A DNA stretch of 64,000 bases from Synechococcus sp. KORDI-49 (GCF_000737575.1 NZ_CP006270.1:499163-563162), one strand, 5' to 3'; positions 9,325 through 18,556 are shown, counted from the stretch's first letter. Notes: generated by a model not told the origin, from the letters alone. Made by a program: numbers and translations.

Positions 9325-10674
9325 TCAGGGAGATAGCTGGATGCTCTGATCAAAGTGAAGGTCCGCCTCCTCTGTTGGAGCGGACAGCGTCAGATCGATC
9401 CGTTGCTCCGGAGCAGCCTGGCTTGCATCCTTGGACTTGCGTCCCGGAGCCGTGTGTGGACGCACCACCGGCGGCGAGGGAGCCTGTCCGTGGATGTCCT
9501 TCATCCAGCTGCGGCGTGCCACTTCGTAAACGCAGAGCGCCGTTGCCACCGAGGCATTGAGGCTGGGCGTCACGCCCCGCAGGGGAATGCGGACCAGCTG
9601 ATCGCAATGGCGACGCGTCAGCAGAGAGAGCCCCTGGTCCTCTGAGCCGGTCACCAGAACGATCGGTCCGTCGAGGTCAGCATCCGTGAGGGTCACATCC
9701 CCCTCCGCCGCCAGGCCGATCACGCGATAACCGGAATCCTTGAGCTTCTCCAGAGACCTGTTGAGATTGACGACCCGGGCGACCGGCAGGTGCTCCAGGG
9801 CTCCGGCAGCCACCTTCGCCACCGACCCGGTGAGTCCGGCGCTGCGCCGCTGAGGCAGAACCAGACCATGGGCTCCCATCGCCTCCGCGGAGCGGACCAC
9901 GGCTCCGAGATTGTGAGGATCGGTCACCCCATCCAATGCCAGCAGCAGTGCGGGTTCACCAAGATCGGAACAGCCCTTGATCAGGCCATCGAGATCAAGG
10001 GTCTCCGCAGCAGCCGTCTGCAGAGCGATTCCCTGATGCACCGACCCACTGGTGATCTGGCCCAGCCGGGCCCAGGTCACCTCCTCGACGAGGACACCGG
10101 ATGCCTTCGCTTCTCGCAGCAATTGCAGGAACTTGGCGGAGCTGCGCATCTCGGGCGTGCACCAGATGCGATGGATGGGGCGACCGGATTCCAGGGCCGC
10201 CTGGCTGGCATGGCGCCCCCAGACCAGATCATCCGGCGGCGGAGAGGCTGCCGCCGCATCCGGGATCTCCTCCCGCTGACTGCGGACCGCCGCGCCCGGG
10301 GCGGAACCATGACGGGAGCGGATCGGGGGCTGGCGCCGCTCATCCACTGAGCGTCGACGCCCTTCCGGCCGCCTGCGATCCGCTGACCACTGGCCGTCGT
10401 CAGGGCGAAACTCCCTTCGCTGCGGGTCTCTGTCTCTGGTGCGTGGATTGACCACGCGGTTCTGATTGTCCGAGAAACGACGCTGCGGTCGTTCACCGGG
10501 TCGCGAAGCTCCAGGGCGACCGACACGGCCCTGCTCCCCCCGACGCTCACCCTCCCTTGGCCAGTCGCCGCGGTCGCGGGACTCGCTGCCGTTGACCGGA
10601 CGCCGACGTTCCCCCCGTCCCTGGCGACCATCGCGGGGGGGGCCACCGGAGCGGCGTTCAAAGCGAGGTGTCAT
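9325..10674 (-). CDS. rlmB: TrmH/SpoU-family rRNA 2'-O-methyltransferase (RlmB-like) with long basic N-terminus
   Basis: The conserved part begins at about residue 147 (DDLVWGRHASQAALES). It contains an L30e-like substrate-binding domain and then the knotted SPOUT methyltransferase domain with LDGVTDPHNLGAVVRSAE, VTGSEDQGLS and a final LNASVATALCVYE. These three motifs bind S-adenosylmethionine and RNA. RlmB methylates G2251 of 23S rRNA in E. coli. The first roughly 140 residues are low complexity, rich in Arg, Gly, Asp and Pro, and probably disordered and RNA-binding. Another short tail follows the catalytic domain. The ATG overlaps the end of mrnC by 17 bases, so the genes are coupled. Confidence 0.88.
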   Translation of the reverse strand: MTPRFERRSGGPPRDGRQGRGERRRPVNGSESRDRGDWPREGERRGEQGRVGRPGASRPGERPQRRFSDNQNRVVNPRTRDRDPQRREFRPDDGQWSADRRRPEGRRRSVDERRQPPIRSRHGSAPGAAVRSQREEIPDAAAASPPPDDLVWGRHASQAALESGRPIHRIWCTPEMRSSAKFLQLLREAKASGVLVEEVTWARLGQITSGSVHQGIALQTAAAETLDLDGLIKGCSDLGEPALLLALDGVTDPHNLGAVVRSAEAMGAHGLVLPQRRSAGLTGSVAKVAAGALEHLPVARVVNLNRSLEKLKDSGYRVIGLAAEGDVTLTDADLDGPIVLVTGSEDQGLSLLTRRHCDQLVRIPLRGVTPSLNASVATALCVYEVARRSWMKDIHGQAPSPPVVRPHTAPGRKSKDASQAAPEQRIDLTLSAPTEEADLHFDQSIQLSP

Positions 10675-11107
10675 GGGCGACAGAGGTGTGGGCGGACGGA
10701 GGACTCGGATCCGACCCGTCCGACTCCAGCGAATCCAGGAGCTGAGCGAGACGGGCTGGGTTGTTCAGAAACAGCCAGCCCACCATTGTCTCAAATCCTG
10801 TCGCCATTCCATAAACCGCTGCATCGCCGCGCCGGGGGCCACGACCGGCGCGGTTCCGACCACGACGCACCAGGTCGAGCTCACGGTCATCCAGCAGTGG
10901 CTCAAGCTGCTTGAGAGCACGGGCCTGAGCATCAGCACAGACCTGATCCACAACCGCACGGTGCAGAACATCGGCACGACCGGGACTGCGGCAGTGACGC
11001 AGGCGCTGATGCAGCTCCCAGACCGCATCCCCCAACCAGGCCAGCTGGAGAGGACCGAGTTCATCACCGCCGCCGGTGCCGGTCCACCCGTGGATCCAGT
11101 CGCTCAA
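10658..11107 (-). CDS. mrnC: Mini-ribonuclease III (MrnC)
   Basis: RNase III-like catalytic domain without a double-stranded RNA-binding domain, 149 residues. In Bacillus, Mini-III matures 23S rRNA. The LGPLQLAWLGDAVWELHQR segment carries the LGDAVxE signature with the catalytic Asp, and RGRNRAGRGPRRGDAAVYGMATGFETMVGWLFL carries the second conserved acidic patch. The tail after about residue 125 is Ser/Pro-rich and variable. It overlaps both neighbours (STAS protein by four bases, rlmB by 17). The pairing with an rRNA methyltransferase fits a role in 23S rRNA maturation. Confidence 0.88.
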   Translation of the reverse strand: MSDWIHGWTGTGGGDELGPLQLAWLGDAVWELHQRLRHCRSPGRADVLHRAVVDQVCADAQARALKQLEPLLDDRELDLVRRGRNRAGRGPRRGDAAVYGMATGFETMVGWLFLNNPARLAQLLDSLESDGSDPSPPSAHTSVAHDTSL

Positions 11108-11526
11108 GCCGCCAGCTGGCTGAGGGCGGTGGGCAGGTCGTCGACGAGATGCAGGAAGCCCTCAAGGCGCACCAGCTTCACGGTCTGGGTGACACGGGAG
11201 TTGCCGACCAGCTGAAAGGATCGCTTCGAATCGGTGCACTGTTTGGCCAGTTGCACCAGAGCGCCGAGACCGGATGAATCGAGGAAATCGATCTTGCTGA
11301 GGTCGATCACCGCCGGAAGGCTGCTGGCCTGAAGAACGTCTGCGACGTAGGCCATGAACTGCTTCTCCGAATAGGCATCAAGTTGCCCGGTGAAGTGGAA
11401 CACCAGACATCCGTCCCTCTGCTCGAAGCCGCCTCGGAGGGAGACGGTCAGTCGCTGCAATTCGCTGATGGGTTCAGCTCCCGGGAGACCTCTGGGCGAG
11501 ATTTTAGTGAGGCTGGACGGCGTCAA
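11104..11526 (-). CDS. STAS-domain protein (anti-sigma factor antagonist-like)
   Basis: The 140-residue protein has a variable N-terminus of about 35 residues and then a single STAS fold. The segment [21 protein letters not shown] contains the DSSG motif, where the serine is the usual phosphorylation site in SpoIIAA/RsbV-type antagonists. This suggests a partner-switching system, yet no anti-sigma kinase or phosphatase is nearby. The start is probably the TTG at 11526, giving a 4-base overlap with the carA stop. Several cyanobacterial STAS proteins of this type are encoded beside carA. Confidence 0.85.
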   Translation of the reverse strand: MTPSSLTKISPRGLPGAEPISELQRLTVSLRGGFEQRDGCLVFHFTGQLDAYSEKQFMAYVADVLQASSLPAVIDLSKIDFLDSSGLGALVQLAKQCTDSKRSFQLVGNSRVTQTVKLVRLEGFLHLVDDLPTALSQLAA

Positions 11527-12695
11527 CCACCACTGGACCGCCGATCCGCCATCAAGGTCACGAACCTGGCGAAATGGTGGTCCGCGTCATGGGGGCCTGG
11601 ACTTGCTTCCGGGTGGTACTGGACACCGAAGACAGGTCGGTTGCGATGCGCGAGAGCCGCCACGGTGCGGTCGTTCAGATTCAGATGGGTGATCGCGATG
11701 CGGCTGCTGTCCAGGGACGCCGCATCAAGGGCAAATCCATGGTTCTGGCTGGTGATCTCCACCTGGCCATGCGTGCCGCAGGGATGATTGAGTCCTCGAT
11801 GGCCGTAGGTGAGCTTGAAGGTGCTGCCGCCGAGGGCCAAACCGAGGATCTGATGGCCCAGACAGATCCCGAACAGGGGCAGATCCGGCTGATCCAGCAA
11901 CTGGCGGGCCAGGCTGATTCCGCCGCAGACCGCGGCCGGATCCCCAGGACCGTTGGAGAGGAACACCCCTTCCGGGCGATGGTCCAACACGGTCTCCAGA
12001 TCGGTGCTGGCAGGAAGCACCGTGACGGCACAGCCATGGGCAGCAAGCCGATCCAGGATCGCCCGCTTGATGCCGAAATCGATCGCGACCACCCGGTAGC
12101 GCTCCTCAGGATTCGTCCTCAGCCGCTGATCGAAGCTCGCAGCGCAGGGGGACTGCCAGGCGTAGGGAGTCCGCGTGCTGACAGCGTCGGCGAGGTTCAG
12201 CCCTTCCATCGAAGGAGCCTGCTTCAGCTGCTGCATCAGTTCAGCCGGAGTACGACCGTCGCTCCCGATCACGCCGTTCATCGCACCGGCCTCGCGCAGA
12301 TGACGCACCAGTGCCCGGGTGTCCACACCGCAGATCCCGACCAGCCCATGGCCGACCATCCAGCTCTGGAGATCACCCGTGCTGCGCCAGTTGCTGGGAC
12401 ACGGCGACAGCTGTCGGGCGATCACTCCGCGTGCATGGGGCGTCTCCGCCTCCAGATCCTCTCCATTCACTCCCGTATTGCCCAGCTCGGGATAGGTGAA
12501 ACTCACCAGCTGCCCGGCATAGCTGGGATCCGTCAGCACCTCCTGGTAGCCGGTCATCCCGGTGTTGAACACCACCTCCCCGACAACCGATCCCCGCTTG
12601 CCGAAGGCATGGCCCGAAAGCACCGTGCCGTCCGCCAACACGAGATGGGCCTGCGCGGACGGAGAAACGGAGATCAAGGCAGCCAGCCGCAGCAC
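11523..12695 (-). CDS. carA: Carbamoyl-phosphate synthase small subunit
   Basis: Glutaminase subunit that feeds ammonia to CarB for arginine and pyrimidine synthesis. The 390-residue protein has the N-terminal CarA domain starting at [17 protein letters not shown] and the class I glutamine amidotransferase domain with the nucleophile in [11 protein letters not shown]. The His/Glu pair lies in [15 protein letters not shown] near the end. The start is a GTG at 12695; a later TTG would remove about six residues with little consequence. trpD ends nine bases upstream, so carA and trpD probably share a transcript. Confidence 0.95.
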   Translation of the reverse strand: MLRLAALISVSPSAQAHLVLADGTVLSGHAFGKRGSVVGEVVFNTGMTGYQEVLTDPSYAGQLVSFTYPELGNTGVNGEDLEAETPHARGVIARQLSPCPSNWRSTGDLQSWMVGHGLVGICGVDTRALVRHLREAGAMNGVIGSDGRTPAELMQQLKQAPSMEGLNLADAVSTRTPYAWQSPCAASFDQRLRTNPEERYRVVAIDFGIKRAILDRLAAHGCAVTVLPASTDLETVLDHRPEGVFLSNGPGDPAAVCGGISLARQLLDQPDLPLFGICLGHQILGLALGGSTFKLTYGHRGLNHPCGTHGQVEITSQNHGFALDAASLDSSRIAITHLNLNDRTVAALAHRNRPVFGVQYHPEASPGPHDADHHFARFVTLMADRRSSGG

Positions 12696-12704
12696 ATCAC
12701 CTTC

Positions 12705-13751
12705 TTATTGTCCATCTCCATCGGCAAGGGCCCGCCGAAGGGCCTCCAGTCGCTGCCAGGGATGCCCCTGATCCAGGCTCTGGCGGGCCATGGCGGCACC
12801 GATACTGAAGTCCTGCTCCACTCCGGCAACCCAGAGCACCAGTGCTGTGTTGAGGGCGACCACGTCACGCTGAGCAGCATCTCCCTGGCCGCGCAGCACC
12901 TGTTCAAGGATGGTGCTGTTCATCGACAGATCCCCACCGCGGAGGGCTTCCAGAGGGGCCGATTCCAGTCCCAGCTGCTCGGCAGTGAGCGAGAGAGAGC
13001 GCACCTCACCCTTCTCGATCAGTCGCAACTGGTTGCTGCCGGCCAGCGAGGCTTCATCGAGACCGCCGGCGCCATGGACAACGATGGCCCGTTGAAGGCC
13101 GAGCCGCTGCAGGGCACCCGCCATCGGATCGAGCAGAGTGTCCCGAGCCACCCCAAGCACCTGGGCCTGGGGGCGCAGGGGGTTCACCAGGGGACCCAGC
13201 AGATTGAACACCGTGCGGACGCCGAGACTGCGACGCAGAGGCGCGAGGTTCACGAGGGCCGGATGCCAGGCAGGGGCGAACAGAAAAGTGATCCCCGTGC
13301 TGCGGAGCGCGTCAACGACCCGGGGCAGAGGGGCCTTCAACTGCAGACCGAGGCCTTCGAGCACGTCCGCTGATCCGACCTTGCCGCTCGCGCTGCGGTT
13401 GCCGTGCTTCGCCACCGAGACACCACACGCCGCTGCGGTGAAGGCCACGGCGGTGGAGATGTTGAAGGTATCGGCACCATCACCGCCGGTGCCGCAGGTG
13501 TCCACCATGGCCAGATCCGGCCGTTCACAGGGCAGCGGGCAGGCCTCGCGCAGAACGGATGCCATCGCCGCGAGCTCCTCCGCCACCATTCCCTTGGCCC
13601 GCAACCCGGCCAGGAAGGCACCGGTCTGCACGGGTGAAAGCTCTTCCGCCAGCCAGGCCCGCATCAGGGCTGTCGCCTCCGCGCTGCTCAGGTCTCCCCC
13701 CTGCAGCAGGCCATCCAGCAATGCGGACCAGGAAGGAGAGTGGGGCGACAT
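12705..13751 (-). CDS. trpD: Anthranilate phosphoribosyltransferase
   Basis: Second step of tryptophan synthesis, joining anthranilate to PRPP. I start at the ATG at 13751 ([16 protein letters not shown]), giving 348 residues, the family norm; a TTG three codons upstream is possible. The PRPP-binding loop [17 protein letters not shown] and the [18 protein letters not shown] block are intact. The anthranilate-binding segment [16 protein letters not shown] follows. It is monocistronic or leads a trpD-carA-STAS-mrnC-rlmB run. A strong terminator ends the preceding gene just upstream. Confidence 0.96.
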   Translation of the reverse strand: MSPHSPSWSALLDGLLQGGDLSSAEATALMRAWLAEELSPVQTGAFLAGLRAKGMVAEELAAMASVLREACPLPCERPDLAMVDTCGTGGDGADTFNISTAVAFTAAACGVSVAKHGNRSASGKVGSADVLEGLGLQLKAPLPRVVDALRSTGITFLFAPAWHPALVNLAPLRRSLGVRTVFNLLGPLVNPLRPQAQVLGVARDTLLDPMAGALQRLGLQRAIVVHGAGGLDEASLAGSNQLRLIEKGEVRSLSLTAEQLGLESAPLEALRGGDLSMNSTILEQVLRGQGDAAQRDVVALNTALVLWVAGVEQDFSIGAAMARQSLDQGHPWQRLEALRRALADGDGQ

Positions 13752-13768
13752 CGTGGGCAACCGGTGAC

Positions 13769-13798
13769 AAAAAAACCCGGGGTGCAGAGCACGCCGGG
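13769..13798 (-). terminator. Intrinsic terminator of the DUF3288 gene
   Basis: Read on the minus strand, a stem CCCGGCGTGC with loop TCT and arm GCACCCCGGG (one mismatch in ten) is followed by seven T residues. It lies 70 bases after the stop of the DUF3288 gene and just ahead of trpD, so trpD must have its own promoter or depend on readthrough. Confidence 0.85.
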
Positions 13799-13867
13799 CC
13801 AGGTGATGGGGACTCCACCACTATCACTCAAACGTCCAGAACCTGACCAGACCGGCTGCGCGGGTCT

Positions 13868-14179
13868 TCAGCCGGCATCGTTCTCTGTGGTGTCGAAGCC
13901 TGAACCGACGGCATCGTCCACAGCCTGGCCTGGACGGAAGCCACTCGCCCAGAGGCTGCGCACGCGGCTGTTCAGGTCGTCTCGCGTCAGCGACCACAGC
14001 GTCAGCAGCCGATCCAGGTCCCGTTGCAGATCTTCGGCTCCAGGGAAGCCGTCGTAGCGGATCAGCAAGCGAGCCAGATCGGTGAGGTCCCCGTCGCGGG
14101 GAGTCTCACGCGCCAGCAGTCGATCGACGTGATCGCGATCGATGGTGTGGAGCGGATGGCTCTGGGTGGGCTCGGACAT
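13868..14179 (-). CDS. DUF3288 family protein
   Basis: Cyanobacterial protein of 103 residues from the ATG at 14179 (MSEPTQSHPLHTIDRDHV). The QSHPL..DRDHVDRLL opening, the LARLLIRYDGFPGAEDLQRDL middle and the LTRDDLNSRVRSLWASG end agree with the DUF3288 pattern. It is mainly helical and soluble, with no signal peptide. Function is unknown. A longer reading frame to 14221 lacks family support. It is divergent from the ABC exporter at 14254. Confidence 0.78.
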   Translation of the reverse strand: MSEPTQSHPLHTIDRDHVDRLLARETPRDGDLTDLARLLIRYDGFPGAEDLQRDLDRLLTLWSLTRDDLNSRVRSLWASGFRPGQAVDDAVGSGFDTTENDAG

Positions 14180-14253
14180 CGACTCGGTTCCCGATTGCAC
14201 CAGCCTGACGCAATCGGCCACTGCCTAGGTTGTCGGCCTGCACGGGAGACGGC

Positions 14254-16011
14254 ATGGCCGCCATGCGCCTCGATCTGATCGGCCGCTATCTGCGACCTCA
14301 CCGGCGCACCGTGCTTCTGGGAGCTCTGGCGCTGGTGGTGGTCAACATCCTCAGCGTCACGATCCCCATGGAGGTGCGTCGCGTCATCGATGAGCTCCAG
14401 GACGGCTTCTCCTACGACCGTGTGCTGCGTCAGGCGGGCTGGATCGTGGTGCTCGCCACCACGATGGGAGGGGTGCGTCTGCTGTCGCGTCAGCTGGTGT
14501 TCGGCATCGGACGACAGGTGGAGGTGGAGCTGCGGCAGCGACTGTTCGACAACATGCTGAGGCAGGAGCCGGCCTGGGTTCAGTCCACCGGCAGCGGTGA
14601 GGTGATCAGCCGTGCCACCAGCGATGTCGAGAACATCCGGAGGCTGCTGGGTTTTGCGATTCTCAGCCTCACCAACACCGTTCTTGCCTACAGCTTCACC
14701 CTGCCGTTCATGCTTGCGATCGACCCCTGGTTGACGCTGGCAGCGGTTGGTCTCTACCCGCTGATGCTGGGCACCGTGCGGCTGTTCGGCGGGCGCATGA
14801 TGCGGCAGCAGAGGCGGCAGCAGGAGACCCTCTCCAGGCTGAGCGAGCTGATCCAGGAGGATCTCTCGGGCATCGGTGCCATCAAGATCTACGGGCAGGA
14901 GGTCTCCGAACAGGAGGCCTTCGCTTCACTCAACCGGCACTACCGGGACAGCGCCATCCGACTGGCCCGCACCCGGAGCACGCTGTTCCCGCTCCTCGAG
15001 GGCATCGCCTCGATCTCTCTGCTGCTGCTGCTCGCCCTGGGCAGTGGCCAGCTGGAGGCCGGCACCCTCAGCATCGGAGGTCTGGTGGCCCTGATCCTCT
15101 ATGTGGAACGGCTGGTGTTCCCCACCGCCCTGCTCGGCTTCACTCTGAACACCTTTCAAACAGGCCAGGTCAGCCTTGAGCGGGTCGAGGAACTGCTCCA
15201 GCGACAGCCCCTCATCCAGGACAGGGGGAATCATCAAGATCCCGGTCAGACGTCTGCGAGTGGACGGCTGGAAGCCCGCGGACTCTCTGTGCGCTACGAG
15301 GGCGCGGAGCGGGACACGCTCATCGACCTGAGCTTCAGCATCGAGCCCGGTGAGCTCGTCGCCATTGTCGGGCCGGTGGGCTGCGGCAAGACCACCCTCG
15401 CCCGTGCCTTCGGTCGCATGGTGCCGGTGCAGGAGGGCCAGCTCTTCCTGGATGGCATCGACGTCACCATGCTGCCCCTGGGCCGACTGCGGCGCGATGT
15501 GGCGATGGTTCCTCAGGAGGGGTTCCTGTTCACCAGCACCCTTGCGGACAATCTGCGTTACGGGGAGCCCGACGCCCCCGATGAACGGGTGGAGAAAGCC
15601 GCCGATCAGGCACGCCTGATCCAGGACGTCCGCGGCTTCCCGGATGGATTCAGCACGATCGTCGGGGAACGCGGAATCACCCTCAGCGGGGGCCAGAGAC
15701 AACGAACGGCACTCGGGCGAGCTCTGCTGGTTCCGGCTCCGGTGCTGGTGCTCGACGATGCCCTCGCCAGCGTCGACAACAACACGGCTGCCGCCATTCT
15801 GGCTTCGATCAGAGCCCAGGCTGATCGCACGATCGTGATGATCAGTCATCAGCTGTCCGCCGCTGCAGCCTGCGATCGCATCCTGGTGATGGACAACGGA
15901 CGGATCGTGCAGGTGGGGCACCACAACGATCTGATTCACGTCCCGGGGGTCTACCGAAGGCTGTGGGAGCGCGAGCAGGCCGCCGAGCAACTCGATGCCA
16001 TGGCTTTCTGA
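14254..16011 (+). CDS. ABC exporter, fused membrane and ATPase domains (MsbA/MDR type)
   Basis: Half-transporter of 585 residues that should act as a homodimer. Six transmembrane helices span about residues 15-300. The nucleotide-binding domain follows: Walker A VGPVGCGKTTLARAF, Q-loop MVPQEGFLF, signature LSGGQRQRTALGRALL, Walker B VLVLDDALASVD and the switch histidine in MISHQLSA. Substitution of E by D/A after Walker B (DDALAS) is common in this exporter group. The ATG at 14254 has a GGGAG ribosome-binding site six bases upstream; a TTG at 14230 is also open. The substrate may be lipid, peptide or drug and cannot be inferred from sequence. Confidence 0.9.
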   Translation: MAAMRLDLIGRYLRPHRRTVLLGALALVVVNILSVTIPMEVRRVIDELQDGFSYDRVLRQAGWIVVLATTMGGVRLLSRQLVFGIGRQVEVELRQRLFDNMLRQEPAWVQSTGSGEVISRATSDVENIRRLLGFAILSLTNTVLAYSFTLPFMLAIDPWLTLAAVGLYPLMLGTVRLFGGRMMRQQRRQQETLSRLSELIQEDLSGIGAIKIYGQEVSEQEAFASLNRHYRDSAIRLARTRSTLFPLLEGIASISLLLLLALGSGQLEAGTLSIGGLVALILYVERLVFPTALLGFTLNTFQTGQVSLERVEELLQRQPLIQDRGNHQDPGQTSASGRLEARGLSVRYEGAERDTLIDLSFSIEPGELVAIVGPVGCGKTTLARAFGRMVPVQEGQLFLDGIDVTMLPLGRLRRDVAMVPQEGFLFTSTLADNLRYGEPDAPDERVEKAADQARLIQDVRGFPDGFSTIVGERGITLSGGQRQRTALGRALLVPAPVLVLDDALASVDNNTAAAILASIRAQADRTIVMISHQLSAAAACDRILVMDNGRIVQVGHHNDLIHVPGVYRRLWEREQAAEQLDAMAF

Positions 16012-16078
16012 AGAAGTTGGAAGCTTGTGCCTCACACCATGGTCAAGGGGCTTAGCTGAGGAAACGCCAGAGCAGTTC

Positions 16079-16339
16079 ATGACCAGCAGCACTCCTTTCT
16101 CCGTGCGCTGCACCCTCACCTTCGGTGATATCTACGGCCAGGTGCTCGCCTGGATGGCTGTGATCTTCGTCAGCCTGGCTGCAGGCCTCGCCCTGATGGG
16201 CTCATCCCGTCCTCTGTTCGCGCTTGTCGGAGTTGGGCTGATCCTGGTGCTGAGCCTGCCGTTCCTTCTGTTCGCCTTTGTGACCACGCTGCTGAATCAC
16301 ATCCAGCTGGACCCCTCCGAACAGAACCAGACGACCTGA
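16079..16339 (+). CDS. Small two-helix membrane protein, unknown
   Basis: The ATG at 16079 gives 86 residues. A polar start (MTSSTPFSVRCTLTFGDIYG) is followed by two hydrophobic helices, roughly residues 22-42 and 48-68, separated by a short SSRPLF turn, and a polar tail. I do not recognise a named family, but the base composition and codon pattern match the neighbours. It lies 67 bases after the ABC exporter on the same strand and 32 bases before msrA, so it may be part of a short operon. A longer in-frame start exists at 15995 but would overlap the exporter. Confidence 0.6.
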   Translation: MTSSTPFSVRCTLTFGDIYGQVLAWMAVIFVSLAAGLALMGSSRPLFALVGVGLILVLSLPFLLFAFVTTLLNHIQLDPSEQNQTT

Positions 16340-16371
16340 ACAGCTTCGTCTGCCTAGGGTGACTTCTCTGA

Positions 16372-17100
16372 ATGATCCCTCCGATGCTTCCCTCCTGGCT
16401 CTCCCCGAGCGGCGGTTCACCCGACGTCGCCGAACCGGAGCGTCACGCTGTTCTGGGGACGCCTCTGCGCGCGCCCCTGCTCAGTGACCAGGAGGAGGCG
16501 ATCTTCGCCTGCGGATGTTTCTGGGGAGCGGAGAAGGGCTTCTGGCGCCTTCCGGGAGTCGTGAGCACGGCCGTCGGCTACGCGGGAGGTCAGGTGGAGT
16601 CTCCGACCTACCAACAGGTCTGCGGCGGTCGAACCGGTCACACCGAAGTGGTTCGGGTGGTGTGGAGCACCCCAGCGATTGACTTCAGCGATCTGCTCAA
16701 ACTCTTCTGGGAATGCCACGACCCGACCCAGGGGGATCGCCAGGGCAACGACACCGGAAGCCAGTACCGCTCCGCGATCTACACAACGACGGATCGGCAG
16801 ATGAGCCTGGCGCTGGCCAGCCGGGACGCCTACCAGCAGGCCCTGCAGGAGCGTGGCTTCGGAGCGATCACCACCGAGATCCAGGCGGATCGCACCTTCC
16901 ATTACGCCGAGCCCTACCACCAGCAATACCTGGCCAAGCCAGGCAGCCGTCCTTACTGCTCAGCGATGCCGACCGGGGCTGTTCTGAGCGGGTTCGACAA
17001 GGCGGACTATCGGTTGCCGCCGAGGGTCTGGGAGTCCTACGACTGGTCCATCAGCCACTGCGTGCTGCGGAGCGACAACAGTCCGATCAGACTGAACTGA
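16372..17100 (+). CDS. msrA: Peptide-methionine (S)-S-oxide reductase
   Basis: Repairs oxidised methionine. The 242-residue chain has a variable 40-residue N-terminus, then the catalytic ACGCFWGAEKGF motif with nucleophile Cys49. GYAGG and GRTGHTEVVRV follow, with the conserved GNDTGSQYRSAIY block further on. The family C-terminal YHQQYLAKPG is present. A YCSAMPTG segment carries another cysteine that could resolve the sulfenic intermediate. The start could be the ATG at 16372 or at 16384. The stop overlaps the next small gene (TGATG). Confidence 0.93.
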   Translation: MIPPMLPSWLSPSGGSPDVAEPERHAVLGTPLRAPLLSDQEEAIFACGCFWGAEKGFWRLPGVVSTAVGYAGGQVESPTYQQVCGGRTGHTEVVRVVWSTPAIDFSDLLKLFWECHDPTQGDRQGNDTGSQYRSAIYTTTDRQMSLALASRDAYQQALQERGFGAITTEIQADRTFHYAEPYHQQYLAKPGSRPYCSAMPTGAVLSGFDKADYRLPPRVWESYDWSISHCVLRSDNSPIRLN

Positions 17101-17264
17101 TGCCCGAAAGGCTCTCCGATCGTCAGGTGCTGCTGGCCCTGCTGCTGACCCTGATGCTGGTGTTCGGGCTGATCGTTCAGACCCGAACCCATCACGCCGA
17201 CCCCGCATCACCACTGCTCTGGCGTGAGCAACCGGCCACCGATCCCGGAACATTGCGGATCTGA
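17100..17264 (+). CDS. Small single-span membrane peptide, unknown
   Basis: The ATG at 17100 overlaps the msrA stop codon in a TGATG arrangement typical of translational coupling. The 54-residue product begins MPERLSDRQ and then has one strongly hydrophobic helix (VLLALLLTLMLVFGLIVQ) and a polar tail. I do not recognise a family. The coupling to msrA and plausible membrane topology are the only support; it could still be a chance frame. Confidence 0.5.
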   Translation: MPERLSDRQVLLALLLTLMLVFGLIVQTRTHHADPASPLLWREQPATDPGTLRI

Positions 17265-17333
17265 GCACGCCTCGGGGATCCGGTTGCGGTCAATGGCATC
17301 GTGTGGGGAATCCGCGCGTCGGACTGACCTCAC

Positions 17334-17711
17334 GTGACCGCTCCGCACGAGAGACACGAGCGCCGACAGCTGCATCCCCTGCCAAGGGGTCTGGTGGAGC
17401 TGTATGGACTGATCGCCGTTCTGGTGGTGCTGATTCCTGAATGGCTGGCCGATGGAACCCTCAACATCGGCCAGGCCACCGCACCGGTGGAAACGCTGCC
17501 GATGAGGGCGAGAGCCTGGAGAATTCTCCCCGAACTTCGCCTTGCCGCGATGTCCCTGCGGGAATTGCGGCGGCTGGCGCAGCAGCAGCGACTGGGGCAT
17601 TACGCAAGTCTGACCAGGGATCAGCTGACCTTCCATCTGCTGAAGCGGCTTCGCAGAGGGGAGAAACAACGAGCTTCCCGGCTGGGGGCAGGACGCCGGA
17701 ATGCCCTGTGA
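17334..17711 (+). CDS. Membrane-anchored protein with Rho_N/SAP-like motif, unknown
   Basis: A GTG start at 17334 gives 125 residues. One hydrophobic helix (LYGLIAVLVVLIPEWLADG, about residues 23-41) is followed by a soluble part. There, MSLRELRRLAQQQRLGHYASLTRDQLTFHLL resembles the small helix-extended-helix found at the N-terminus of transcription terminator Rho and in SAP-type DNA-binding modules. That makes a membrane-tethered nucleic-acid-binding protein possible. The gene ends 14 bases before the tRNA-Pro gene. No named family recognised. Confidence 0.55.
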   Translation: MTAPHERHERRQLHPLPRGLVELYGLIAVLVVLIPEWLADGTLNIGQATAPVETLPMRARAWRILPELRLAAMSLRELRRLAQQQRLGHYASLTRDQLTFHLLKRLRRGEKQRASRLGAGRRNAL

Positions 17712-17722
17712 TAACTTGCTTC

Positions 17723-17799
<77 letters not shown>

Positions 17800-17843
17800 T
17801 TCTTCCGTCCAGTCCCATGACCTGATTCCTCGATTCAGGCCAC

Positions 17844-17871
17844 GAGCCGGTGATCCCCGCCGGCTCTTTTT
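17844..17871 (+). terminator. Intrinsic terminator downstream of tRNA-Pro
   Basis: Perfect 7-base stem GAGCCGG/CCGGCTC with a short loop followed by TTTTT, 45 bases after the tRNA 3' end and in the correct orientation. Confidence 0.88.
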
Positions 17872-17889
17872 CATGGGTGCTCCCGACGC

Positions 17890-18525
17890 TCAGCGTCGGG
17901 GCAGGTGTGCGATCACGAGATGCCGCTGGGCATCGATCTTCAGCCAGCCTTCATCGCGAAGCAATCCGATGACCCGGGTCACGGTGACGCGGGTGGTGCT
18001 CAGGGCGCTGGCCATTTCCTGATGGGTCAGGCGCAGGTTGAGCCTCAGGCCGTCATCACAGGGCTGGCCGTAATCCTGGGCCAGGAGCTCCAGGAATCCA
18101 CGCACCCTCTCCTCCACGCGCCGCAGTCCGAGGAGGGCCAGCATGTACTCCGCCTGGCGGTAGCGGGCGGCAATGGCATCCATCATCGCGATCGCCAGCA
18201 GCGGGGACTGTTCCACCTCAGCGGTGGTCATGCACAGCAGGTCGCAGTCAGTCAGCGCGACAGCTTCATAGGCCTCGACGGTGCTGAGGGGTTCTCCGAA
18301 AGGTTCATTGGGGCCCGCCAGACCCAGCAGCAGCTCATCACCGTGAACTGACACTGCTCCGAGTTTGACCATGCCGCGCACCACCAGCCAGATGCTGTTC
18401 TTCAGAAGCGGAACAACACTTCCAGCGGTGAGATGCACCAGGTTGCGCTTCTGATAATTGCTTTCGAGAAGTCCCCTGAAGCCATCGCGCCGAGGTGAAA
18501 GCTCACGGGAGGGAATCGCAACCAT
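17890..18525 (-). CDS. CRP/FNR-family transcription regulator, PtrA-like
   Basis: 211 residues with an N-terminal cyclic-nucleotide-binding-like barrel (about 15-110), a dimerisation helix (YRQAEYMLALLGLRRVEERVRGFL) and a C-terminal winged helix-turn-helix. The recognition segment is LTHQEMASALSTTRVTVTRVIGLLRDEG, in which the R-x-T-V-T-R core is the NtcA/CRP DNA-reading helix. Two facts suggest PtrA, the phosphate-stress regulator described in marine Synechococcus: family membership and position directly downstream of pstS. A Pho-box-like pair lies 73 bases upstream, consistent with control by PhoB. NtcA itself normally sits elsewhere and is more conserved. Assignment to PtrA is inference. 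Confidence 0.85.
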   Translation of the reverse strand: MVAIPSRELSPRRDGFRGLLESNYQKRNLVHLTAGSVVPLLKNSIWLVVRGMVKLGAVSVHGDELLLGLAGPNEPFGEPLSTVEAYEAVALTDCDLLCMTTAEVEQSPLLAIAMMDAIAARYRQAEYMLALLGLRRVEERVRGFLELLAQDYGQPCDDGLRLNLRLTHQEMASALSTTRVTVTRVIGLLRDEGWLKIDAQRHLVIAHLPRR

Positions 18526-18539
18526 GGGGTGTTCCGCGG

Positions 18540-18556
18540 ATACAAGTGAAGTGTAT
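18540..18556. promoter_or_regulatory. Inverted repeat, possible operator of the CRP-family gene
   Basis: ATACA and TGTAT are separated by seven bases, 15-31 bases upstream of the ATG of the regulator gene. The spacing suits a dimeric helix-turn-helix protein, so autoregulation is possible. The half-sites are short and could occur by chance. Confidence 0.3.

Noticed and set aside
11574-13373. A 599-residue plus-strand frame
   Set aside because: Antisense to carA and trpD, which have clear family motifs; the translation is Arg/Gln/His-rich with no domain.
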